A stretch of DNA of 64,000 bases from Elmis aenea. Taxonomy: Eukaryota; Arthropoda; Insecta; Coleoptera; Elmidae. Each line of letters starts with the position of its first letter. The stretch's first letter is position 1. Below the pieces are notes generated by a model. It worked only from the letters and a program-made list of their open reading frames with translations, was not told where the DNA came from and ran no database searches. The DNA lies in NCBI GenBank assembly GCA_947652605.1, contig OX393580.1:15458159-15522158 (forward strand), read 5' to 3'. The position numbers and the translations under genes were made by a program. This document shows, in pieces, positions 19,843 through 30,111 of this stretch.

Positions 19843-20277
19843 GTGGCGGAGTTGTGAAGGTTCACTTCCATAAAAAAAACTAAAACGACCCTGTTCAAAA
19901 TCAACCTTTTTGGGTTAAGCATCTTATTCTAAACAAAAAGTGTCTCTTGACTTTTCTTCGTATCTGCCACAGGTTAGCGCAGAATTTGATTTATTTTACT
20001 ATTCTTGTGAAAATTTTGCTCCTAAGTCCTAATTTCGATCAAAAAATATCGCGAAAAGCAGAAAATTGCAGAATAAATGTTCAATCGTAACTTTAGCGAA
20101 ACTTCTTTCCACATTTTTAGCATGTTCTGTTATTAAATACTGTCAAAATTGGTAATTACTTCTTTATTTCGAACATTACCATGGAAAACTAAATCAAAAG
20201 TCAAATAAATAATACGCTAAATTGTAGTGGTGCCTTGGTGCATAGTTTTGTTGTTTCTTTTTCAATAACAATTAAAA

Positions 20278-20440
20278 TGCCGTTTCGTTTAACGAATCAA
20301 GAACAAGCCGATATCCATTTCTTTTTTGGATTTGCAAATGGGATCTCCGCGGAAGCAGCTAGGGAATACAGGCTTATTTTTCGCGAGAATAATAAAATCA
20401 ATCGAATTCAGCGCCAAACCGTGGTGGATACGAAGAAAAG
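20278..20440 (+). pseudogene. DUF4817-like helix-turn-helix fragment of a transposase
   Basis: From the ATG at 20278 the frame reads MPFRLTNQEQADIHFFFGF then ANGISAEAAREYRLIF. This fits the DUF4817 pattern 'TnqEyaDmhf.yGf..Gna.aAvreY..rfp'. In arthropods that domain forms the N-terminus of many mariner/IS630-like transposase proteins. The frame stops at 20462, so only the presumed DNA-binding domain remains and there is no DDE domain. It sits in the loop of the foldback element. The similarity is by recall. Confidence 0.6.
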
Positions 20441-20821
20441 TCAAGAGACACTTTTTGTTTAGAATAAAATGCTCTATTTAAAAACAATTTCGAGGTTGAT
20501 TTTGAACAGGACCGTACTAGTTTTTTAAAAATAAAATTCATTGGAAATGAACCCCCACAACTCCGCCACTGGTTGCTTGTGGGGGCTTGACATCTCACCG
20601 AATGTGGTAACCTGTAAGTGCAAGGTGGTGCTGTATACCAAATTTGGTTTTAATATGTCTACTGGTTGGGAAACGGTTAAATATTATCGATAATTTTTCG
20701 AAAATTTCAACACCCTGTATCTTTAAAATGAAGCGTTTTTGGACCCATGTTGATATGGAATATTTGCTTTAAAATAAGTTTATATATCGACTGTCCTGCT
20801 ACAAAAAAGTGGACCACCCTG

Positions 20822-21230
20822 TATAAATAGAAATCTTTCGTAAATTTTAAATGTATTTCCTTTATTATTTTCAAAAACAAATACTGCCTATTATTTACAC
20901 AGATACAACATGTAAAACATTATCTATATCTTTGTCATTTATGTACTTTAAACATACATTGTTGCTATTAAGTCCTAAAAATGTGCTTGGCGCACATTCA
21001 ACATACCTGAAGTGTTAATTGTAACCATCAGACCAAGAAGTCTTTAGCAAGGGCATCTTTAATCTTTACGGTACAGAGAACGCCCTCAAACTATGTACGC
21101 CCAAAGAAGTTAAGAGCGAACTTCATTTCGTTACATTTGAATGTTCACAAGTTCCTTTGTATCCCTGTCTAACAGAACAATACAGAATTAAAATAAAACA
21201 TTGTATTCACCCCACTATTTTAATATCAAG
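20822..21230. other. Upstream region of the cuticle protein gene
   Basis: About 400 bp between the H element and the TATA box. AT-rich, with no ORF or repeat seen. It presumably holds the proximal regulatory sites of the cuticle gene, but no specific site can be named. Confidence 0.4.
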
Positions 21231-21270
21231 TATAAAAAGGTTCTGAAAGAATTTTGCTAATTAGTTGTTT
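21231..21270 (+). promoter_or_regulatory. TATA promoter of the cuticle protein gene
   Basis: TATAAAAAGG starts at 21231. A TTAGTT initiator-like sequence lies about 30 bp on, near 21261, and the ATG is at 21301. Confidence 0.7.
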
Positions 21271-21300
21271 AGTGATGCATTGTTTAAGTGTACGTTAAGA

Positions 21301-24300
21301 ATGTCCTCTCATAAAGTGAGTAGCATATTGTGTCAGGTGCTGGTGAAGTGAAAACAATAATTATGGATTATTAATTGCGCTTCGTAACTGATATAACTTA
21401 AGTAATCGAATCGTCAAACAAATCAATTGCACTTTTAAAAGGCTGGGATAACTGGCGGCTAATATTTAACTTGTACTCCTATTAAGTTTTCATGATTATC
21501 ACCACTAATCGCAAAATCGATGAAGCATTCAACGACTTGATCAATACGTTAATTAGATACTATCGCTCTTGTATTACTATTGTTTTTAAATAAGATATGT
21601 ACCTAAATCGCGCCACCAATACACAAAATAAACATTAAATAATGACGCTGTTGAAGGTTATCTTGCTGTTACAAATGTGTAGTACAAAACAATTATTTAA
21701 ATTGATGATTATTTACATGATTTTATTATAATTTTGTTCAAAACAAGACGTGAAGGGTGATGATTAAGGTTGGTTTTTCACATTATGACTACGGTGACCA
21801 TATTTTCTTTAGAAAAATAAAGGACAAATAGAGACTACGGACGGAAACCTATGCCAAACCGCGTCGGACGCCACCGTAAAAAAAAGTCAAAATTCGCCTT
21901 TACTCAGTGGTCTTATGAACGAACATAAAAATTTAATTTAAAAGCATTTTTCACGTAAGTAACAAAAATAAAATATAATTAATGAATAGTTAATAATAAT
22001 TTACATTTTTATTTTTATTTCAATGATATTTTTGGAGGTCGTTTTTATGTTTAATGTAACCATAAAATTCTAAGCAGTTCATATTATAACTACATTTGTT
22101 GTAAATACAAGGCTTCCAGTGTTTATTATTTTTCATTGGTGCCAGTTTTATTTATGATAAAAAATACCATCTCAATAGTAACGTTTGAGCCCAGCCAACA
22201 TAATAACATAAAGCATACTCAACAATTAGCGATAGGTTTTGATACAACAAATTTCACCAAAAAGATCGCCTTTAATTTGTAATTTTATTTTATTGGAAAA
22301 GAAAAATCTTTTATTTCCCCTTCATTGGATCAAACATGGTTCCAGTTAGAAGGATCCGGTCAATTTCAACCATTTCTTGTACAACATTATGCTTCTGATT
22401 TAAATAGGTAATCAATATAAGTTTGATAAAATGATTGCACAAAATCTTTAAACTGTTTTATATTCTGATTGTGATTTTTTCCAGTTTTTTTACATTCCCG
22501 GGTAAAAACTTTGCTTTACGTTTAAACAATTGAAGTTTAATTTTTTTTAAAGTAACGGAAGTTTGCATATTGAAATATTCTGAAATAAGAAATACAATTT
22601 TCAGAATGTGTTTATGAAAAATAAAGTTTGACAATGGGAAAATAACATGCTTTAGCGAAGGGATAATTAAAAAAGATTTTGAGAATTGTAAAGAAGGGTA
22701 TACACATGCAAGTATATTGCACAAAATACTTGTATAACGCATTATTAAGCAATATATTGTGCTATTTTCAAAATATTGCGCAATAATATTGAGATTGGAG
22801 ATTGACAAAATAATTTGCGAATAACTGGATGTGTGAATTGCGCAATAACTTGAACATGTGTGTACGCGTTCGGTCATATTGCACAATATCAACTGTATTT
22901 TGTTTAGAAATACGTAAAATGTGGCTTCATTCATTTTTAAGTAATTTTTGTAGTCGCATTCTGCGCTTTTCTGAAGTTCTTTTGAAAGGTTCATATCTGA
23001 AAATAGCTCCCTTTTGAGAAATACCACTCTCATCCAAAAATGTTTTATCTTTCTTTTTTTAATCATTAATGCTTTTTCAAGCATGACATAAATTAAAGCT
23101 TCATTTTTTTCCATTGTCTTAACAAACTGAGCAGCCACACTACACTTGTACAATATCAAAACATCAAAACTAAAACATTGAGCGTATTTATGCATTTATT
23201 GCACGAATGGTATTGCGCCATATATTGTACAATATACAGGGTGTTTCTTAAGTATTGCAAAAAAAAAAAACTGCAGGTGATTCCTTATCGAAAATTAAGG
23301 GGGGTCTTGAATATAAGTTTTTTTCCTTGGACACCTCCTTTCGGAGTTACAGCCCCCTAAAGGGGAGCGGAAAAATTACGTTTTTATTTTATTTCTTAAA
23401 TGTGGATTGATGTAGGAGAATGATATTTGGTAGATAATATATACCTATTAAAATGTTTCCCTTAGTAATATTTTCAATCATCTCCCACCTTCACAAGGTG
23501 CTGAAAAGTGCGACCCCTGTTGTTTTTTTTATCAGAACTGTTTGGAGGCTTTAAATCTTTAATTTAAAAATTATGATTTTGAAAGCTTGGTTTGTTTAAA
23601 AACTTTTTTTATTCTATAGTTTTTCTCGTAAAACCTATTGTTTTTGAGTAAAAAATAAAATAGGTAAACATGAATCATCAAATATTCCAATATAAAACGA
23701 ATCATTTTGGTGGTTGCCATGGTTTGTTTATGTTCATCTTGGGTAGAATTGACGGGCGTTGCAGCGTTGTCACCCCGTAAACGACAAAATAAATTACACT
23801 CGTCAATTCTACCCAATTTGAAAATAAACAAACCATGGCAACCACCAAAATTAATCGTTTTATAATGGAATATTTGATGATTCATGTTTACCTATTTTTT
23901 TTTTTGTTTTACTCAAAAACACTAGGTTTTACGAGAAAAACTATAGAATTAAAAAAAGTTTTTTAATAAATCAAGCTTTCAAAAGAAAAATTTTTAAGTT
24001 TTAAATGTTTACTCACCAAAATGTTCTGATAAAAAAACCAACAGGGGTCGCACTTTTCAGCCCCCTGTAAAGGTGGGAAATGATTAAAAATATTACTATG
24101 GGAAACCTTTTAATAACATCTACCAAACATCATTCTCCTACATATAACCAAATTTGAGAAATAAAATAAAAACTTAATTTTTGCCGCACCCCTTTAGGGG
24201 GGTGTCAGTCTGAAATGAGACGTCTAAAGAAAAAACTTTATATGGAAGACCCCCCTTAATTTTCGATAAGGAATCACCTCCCTGATTTTTTTGCAATGCT

Positions 24301-27300
24301 TAAGAAACACCCTGTATATTGCACAATATACTTTTATGTGTATACATACCCCGCAGACATTTCTCCTGCTCCAAATGGTATATTTTGTGAGGCGCAAACA
24401 GTTTAAAAATTCTTTACAAAATCGGTAATAGAGTCAACCACCTAGCTTTACTGAACATATTTCATCACAAACTTCCTTAAAATTTTCAACTCGCATTAAA
24501 TAGACATAAAAGTATGAACACCAATTAATTTAATGCCGTATTTTTTTTTAAAATAAGGCACAAAATTGAGTTTTCCGAAAATAAATGAATCTAAAGGACA
24601 TCGCTTCGAAATAAAGGACTGTCCTTTACAATAAAGAACTTATGATCACCGTACATATGACACACATTCGTCGACAATATCATGTGGTTCGTTTTAGCGT
24701 TGTCGCTATATTTTGCTCAGTGTAACATTTATGAGTAAATGATGGGGACTGCATTCAAACATTAAAAATGCATGCAAATCAGTCAGCAATTGGCAAATTT
24801 ATTTGAAAAATTAACAAGCACAGTCTTTTTTGTAATAAAACGTTCGTCATCACTCGTGCACTTATGAAGCTGCATCCCTAATTACAAAAAAAAACATCGA
24901 ATGTTGTTCTAATTGTAAATATGTTTTTTTTCAGCCTGTAAATAATATCCAGCGCATTTTTGGATAACGTAAATAAAAATTACTTTAAGAGCGAAGATAC
25001 CGCTGACCACTGATATAAAAACCATAGAGAAACTAATTTACGCAATGCAGTTGTTCTGTTTATTTACTGCCAGTTTAATAATTTTCCATCACCACAAAAA
25101 AAACAGCCGCTATTTTGTAGAAAAAATCCAATTCATATAAAATTTTAGGCACAGTTTGATTTAACACGTTAAGCGCGATTTGTATCCATATGGATACCAA
25201 TCATTTTGGCCATTTGGATACAACAGCCTACATTTAGATTCGGCTGCCTGTATTCTTAAACATACATGTATTACATATAACTATACCAGAAAAGGTTTAC
25301 GGATGGCCCGGTGAACCAGAAAACCTTAGTGACCAGCGATTTTTTTTACCCACATTGATATTATAATTTTAAAAATAAATAAGTTTTATGATACAAATTT
25401 ATTCATACAAAAATCAAATTTGCAACTTATAATTGTCAAAAATAAAAGCACATAATTGATATAAAAATAAAACTATATAATTGAGCTCTTCTTCATAAGA
25501 CATAATGTAAATATGAACACTTTATTTTTACTATACAACTAACTTTTTCGCAATAAAAGGAATGAATGCCACAATGCTAGCATATGATTGATTTGTAGAA
25601 CACTGTATTTTCGGTAATCTTTTACCGTTAGGTGTTAACTAATCCTGTAACTATTTAATTATTTGTTTATCTGCTACCTTCGAATTATAATGGTTAGTAA
25701 GTAGGTAGTAACGTGCAAGTTTTTACGAGTATACATATGTATATGTCGTAGGCATAATGTGAAATCCGGCATTTTATAAAACGGCAAGGCATTTTATGAA
25801 AAGCCGGCAAAACGAGCAAATTATGACTTTTTCTTAGACCCATACATTTGTATTCATACAAAAAAAAGCTTTAACCAACCTTTAACCTGCCTCATTCATT
25901 TGGTCAGTAGTAGAGGGTCAGGTTAATGGTCGGTTAAAGTTTTTTTCTTTTAAATAAATAATAAAAATGAAGCTAATAGTTTTGTGCCTAGGCGTTTTAT
26001 AAAATGCCGGATTTCACATTATGCCTACGACATATAATACCTGTATTCGATTAGATACAGTAGTGAAACACTATTTCCTTCCCCATGGGCCGCCTGTATC
26101 CAAATGGATAAAATTCAATTTTTGCTTAAAAACGGGTTAAAATGTTATTATTTTGTTGTGAAACGTTTTTATATTACTTAAGGGCAATTAAGAAAATTTA
26201 AAAAAAAATTGGTGGCCAGAAAACCTACTTTTTTTTAACATGGTGGCGCTTAAGGTGTTAACCAGCACTTACATCCTAATGAAATTATTATATTAACAAT
26301 AAGACGTAGTTAGCGATTACTTATGAAAACAATGAACTTAGTAATGTAAAGGATGCCGCGGATAGCAAATTTAATTTGAAAAACAATGAAGTTGTTAGTT
26401 CTGTTGAGATAATAGCATAAATTGCAAATTTTATGTTAAAACTTAAAATAATAATACTATTTGTGTTTAGCGACCTTCACGCTTACAAATTCTAGTCCTA
26501 ATTATTTTGGTTGGCGAAGAAGTTCTTGCTGCCGAGGATTACAACGTCCTATACCGCGATGGATCCTATCAATATGGTTACGACAACCCAGATTCTTTTC
26601 ATCACAGCCAAGCAAATCGAAACAATATCGAACGCGGGGAATTTGGATCAAGAAATCCGGGAACAGGTAAGTCGACTCGATATGGACAATACCGTAGCGT
26701 AGCAAGGGGGGGCAGATGGTTCGGTCAACCCCAGGCGGCACTTTTTTTGGGGCGGCACTTTTAGTCTACCCAAATGGGATAAAAATGAAAATCTCGGGGT
26801 TAATGAAGGAACAGTAGATATAATAATCAGTACCGGCACTTGCGCTATTAAATTCATAAAAATTAATTTAAAAAAAAGGAATTCGTATCGAAGTTAGAGG
26901 ATGAAACAAGCTACTTGACCTTGCTTTACTGAAAACCCGCTCCCTTGTAACGAAAGAAATTCCAAGTACCTAATAAAATTTATGATGGGTTACCAACCAT
27001 TCAATAAAATTATGAAACAATTCATTTATTTTAGGTATTAAATTCCATGCAGTTTTAAACTCTATTGTAATTGTAACAGGGATTTTTCACCCTTATTAAA
27101 AATAATTTCGTGGGAGTGGGGGCGATCTGATTAAAGAAAATAAAAATCAGCAAATTCAGGGACCGCCCCGGACGGCACAAAGTCTAGCTACGTCACTGGG
27201 ACAATAACAAGATAAATATCAAATTTATTTACTGCCAGAAATCTGTGGCTAATTTATACTCTCAAGACGCCAATAAATCTATTAAAGTGGGGATCCACAA

Positions 27301-29616
27301 ACGTGTTATGACGTTAACTTGAAGTTGTACATTTCTAGGCGGCATCGATGTAACATCATATACCGCAGGTCCAAGAGGTTTCAGGCCACGAGGAAAAAAT
27401 GTTGTCCGAAAGTACGATTTAAGTCAAGTAGGCCCTCGACCAGTTGGTTCCAGAGACGATCCCTACTTTGATCCAAACGAAGATCCAAGCTACAATTTTG
27501 CTTTTAGAACAAGAACCTACAGCAGACAAGAAGGTAATAGCTAGTCACAAGTGAATTTGGACATATTAATTTTGATAAATAACCGCACCAATTTTATTCT
27601 TACAGCGGCAAATCGTTTGGGAGACGTTACCGGTGGATATTCATATTTGGATGATATTGGAGAGAGACACAATGTTGAATATATAGCTGGAAAAAATACT
27701 GGGTTCCATGTGAAAACTCCGTTTCCCGATTCAAATCCCAGAGCTTACGGCCCATTATACTTCAGAGGTAAAGGAAGGCCTATTCCAAGGGGTCGGACGT
27801 CTATTCAACAGGGATTAGATGGAAGCTATCGGTATGTTACATCCGTTATTTTACTTTACAGAAATAAACACATCTAAACTTCTGTGTTGCGCTTAAATAA
27901 ATAAATAAATAAATACTTCCTAACAGCACGCTTAAGATACACCCATTAATGATAATTACTTTTAACAGTTTTATATCAGCTGGGCCGGATCAGCGTCGTA
28001 CTGAAACAAGCGATTCCAGAGGTAACGTCCGTGGTTCATACACGTATTTGGACGATAAGGGCGTGCAACATTCTGTACATTATATAGCCGGACCAGAGAT
28101 TGGATATCGTGTATTAAAAAATGTAAAGGGAGCTCATTTGCCATCAGTGTTTCCGTTTGGTCGCCCCGAAATAATTCCATCCGATTTTCATGATTATATC
28201 TCATCAAACACTGACGAATTTTTTGACACCGCCGCTAGTGGCGCTATAAAGCCCCCAAAGGGCACAGGTAAACCTCCTAAGCCAGACACAGGAGGTGATC
28301 AACTGTCTTTTGAAAGTGGAACAAGCACAACTGGAGGAGGTTTACTTAACGAAGTAGGTGGAGAAACGCCGGGATCCGATTCCTCTACATTCGGTGATAA
28401 GGGACCAGATGGTGGACCTTACGATGGTCCTAATCGCCCGGATTACGGTTCCGGCGGAGGTGCCGGGGTCACTGATAAACCATTTGGAGGAGATGATAAA
28501 CCACTATTCGGGGATTTTGATAAACCTTACGGTGACGATGATCAACCTTTATTTGAAAGTACCAATAAACCATTCAGTGACAATGAAAAACCGTTATTTG
28601 GTATTACTGATAATCAGTTTGATGGTTCCAACAAACCAAGTTCTGGATCAAATAAACCGTTTGATAGACCTAACAGGCCTGAGAGGCCTTATGGGGATTC
28701 CAATAGGCCATTTGGTGGCGTTAATAGACCATCATACGACGACGACGGTTTAGAGGACGTTGGAGATTTATTTGGTGACACCAGCTCTTCACCTCTACGA
28801 CCGACTACAGCTGGGCCTAGCAGACCTTCAGGTGGCACTTCCTATAAACCATCATTATCGAATGACGGTTCTTATAGACCTGGCAGACCTCCAGGTGGTA
28901 TTTCTTACAAACCACAGTTACCAGAGGGGGTAACAAATAAACCAAGCGCTTCAGACGATGGGTCCTATAAGCCGTTAGGTGATGATGGTTCTTATCGACC
29001 AGATAATGAATATAATAAACCCACAGGACCCACAGGCGACGATAATTTTAGTACTGGCTCAGGAACAGGAGGAAATTTTGGAGCAACAAACGATATATTT
29101 TCAAAACCGAGTCGACCTGGGAGGCCAAACTATGACGATTTTGGTTCTAACGAAGTAAATGATTTTGGATTATTCGATTTTACGACAAGTACTAGACCAA
29201 CTCAACGACCTGTCAACAATCGCCCCAGTTCAGGACAAGGTGGCAGTAGCTTATTTGGTAGCTCTTCACCTAGACCTGGTGGCAGTAGCTTATTTGGTAG
29301 CTCTACAACTAGACCTGGTGGACATACGTTACAGTTTGGCTTAGACGATGACAAAGGAACTATTGTTACCAACATCGGAGGAGAATTATTTACCGTTCCG
29401 CCAGGTGTATCTGTTAGAGCTCACGTTCAAGCTATCGATCTACGTCCTGCAAGTCAAAGAACGCCATCTCCAAGCGAACAACTCAGAGCAGATACTAGCA
29501 ATGTTAATGAACAACATAATACGAAGGAAACGGGTGTAAACGAGCAGTTTAAATTTGATTCTAGCGATATCCACACAACTACCGTAAACACATCGGAAAA
29601 TTCAACTGCTCGTTGA
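21301..29616 (+). CDS. Cuticle protein with two R&R chitin-binding domains and a long Gly/Pro/Asn-rich tail
   Basis: Exons 21301-21315, 26471-26666, 27339-27533, 27606-27831 and 27969-29616 join in phase to give 759 residues. Exon 1 encodes only MSSHK. Exon 2 supplies the hydrophobic ILVLIILVG of a signal peptide cleaved near VLA-AED. Two R&R-type (chitin_bind_4) domains are seen: residues about 121-185 (YNFAFRT...GGYSYLDDIGERHNVEYIAG) and about 209-265 (YRFISAG...GSYTYLDDKGVQHSVHYIAG). Each carries the G-x-Y-x-Y...V-x-Y-x-A core, and each is split by a phase-matched intron after its first strand. Residues 280-759 are low complexity, with repeating NKPFG, NRPFG, SYKPS, GSYRP and SSLFGSS units. 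The family binds chitin in the extracellular matrix. Intron 1 is 5.2 kb and full of transposons. AATAAA lies at 29709. The second domain and the long tail suggest an elastic matrix protein, which is inference. Confidence 0.9.
22893..23114 (-). pseudogene. HARBI1-like transposase N-terminal fragment
   Basis: The frame reads KKRKIKHFWMRVVFLKRELFSD, then LSKELQKSAECDYKNYLKMNE and FYVFLNKI. This follows the start of Harbinger transposases: 'rrfWvrp...R...G...LlqELr..D...f.nflRm....Fd.LL..i'. The catalytic DDE part is absent; the open frame continues to 22458 through palindromic repeat sequence. It is a decayed fragment, not a host gene. The family call is by recall of the motif. Confidence 0.6.
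23237..24314. mobile_element. Foldback element, family B, copy B4 (complete)
   Basis: CAGGGTGTTTCTTAAGTATTGC and GCAATGCTTAAGAAACACCCTG bound two inverted arms of about 500 bp around a GAATTGACG...CGTCAATTC centre. TA on both sides. Inserted in element Q, whose TTGTACAATA/TTGCACAATA sequence resumes on each side. Confidence 0.85.
25165..26257. mobile_element. piggyBac-like element with TTAA duplication
   Basis: TTAA (25161-25164 and 26258-26261) flanks ends CACGTTAAGCGC and GCGCTTAAGGTG. Inner repeats of GTATCCATATGGATACC and GTATCCAAATGGATA lie near the two ends. No transposase was found. It contains foldback X at 25741-26034. Confidence 0.75.
25741..26034. repeat. Foldback element X (about 42-bp inverted ends)
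   Basis: ATATGTCGTAGGCATAATG continuing to CGGCATTTTATAAAACG at the left is mirrored almost exactly at 25990-26034. About 200 bp of non-coding interior. Nested in the piggyBac-like element. Confidence 0.8.
26692..27198. mobile_element. hAT-like element L3 with exact 8-bp duplication
   Basis: GGACAATA is duplicated at 26684-26691 and 27199-27206 around ends CCGTAGCGTAGC and GCTACGTCACTG, degraded forms of the CAGTGGCGTAGC terminus. The interior matches L1 (8207-9899) in reverse orientation. It sits 25 bp after the exon 2 donor of the cuticle gene. Confidence 0.88.
27893..27915. repeat. (AAAT)n microsatellite
   Basis: About six AAAT units in intron 4 of the cuticle gene, just upstream of the acceptor at 27968. 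Confidence 0.85.
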
Positions 29617-29708
29617 CATAATTTGTGAATATGAATGTATTTTTTTTTGTAGAAATTAGCTTTTTTATAAATAACTTATTTATTGATTATTATATATAAT
29701 ATTTTAAT

Positions 29709-29714
29709 AATAAA
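29709..29714 (+). terminator. Polyadenylation signal of the cuticle gene
   Basis: AATAAA about 95 bp after the stop codon at 29616. Confidence 0.65.
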
Positions 29715-30111
29715 AGTAACTACCATTCGCATAAAATTGTGTTTTAAGTATGTACTATTTCGTCCAAACTACACATCTTAAGCCGACTTAAAAAAAAAGT
29801 AACGTAATAGCGAATTTTCTTTTGCAAGTTTAAATATACAATATGCATGCACACGCTATAGAAACGTCCACACTCAACAATTATTTCAACTTGAAAACAC
29901 AATGATGGAAATAAAGTTTTTAGTACTATCTTATTTACAAAAACAAGGCAACCCGTAATTTCTTAAAAATAAACAAATAAAAATACAGAAGAGAAGAATA
30001 TTTATTTTAAATAAAAAATGTACCACATTTTTTGTAATACACTGTTCTGCAAAAACGAAATTAATTTTGCTGATGATGCTTACTGCGTTATGATTACTTA
30101 TGTTAAACCTG

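Larger units (their letters stand above)
19128..20821. mobile_element. Foldback element, family H, carrying a transposase-type fragment
   Basis: The ends CAGGGTGGTCCACTTTTTTG and CAAAAAAGTGGACCACCCTG are a perfect 20-bp inverted pair, with TA after the right end. The arms of roughly 650 bp pair through GGAATTTTCGAAAA, ACCGTTTCCCAACCAG and AAGCAACCAGTGGCGGAG. The centre encodes the DUF4817-like fragment at 20278-20440. The left arm is interrupted by the hAT-like element L2. Confidence 0.85.
22695..24353. mobile_element. PIF/Harbinger-like element Q
   Basis: The ends GGGTATACACATGCAAGTATATTG and CAATATACTTTTATGTGTATACATACCCC are inverted, and further TTGCACAATAT palindromes lie inside. It contains the transposase-like fragment at 22893-23114 and is split by foldback element B4 inserted at a TA. 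It lies in intron 1 of the cuticle gene. Confidence 0.6.

Noticed and set aside
22458..22892. C-terminal half of the 245-residue minus frame as part of a host gene
   Set aside because: It runs through TTGCACAAT-type palindromic repeat and beyond the end of element Q. Only the N-terminal portion resembles a transposase, so no protein is called here.
28358..28753. 131-residue frame overlapping the cuticle protein tail
   Set aside because: Shadow of the low-complexity coding sequence in another frame.
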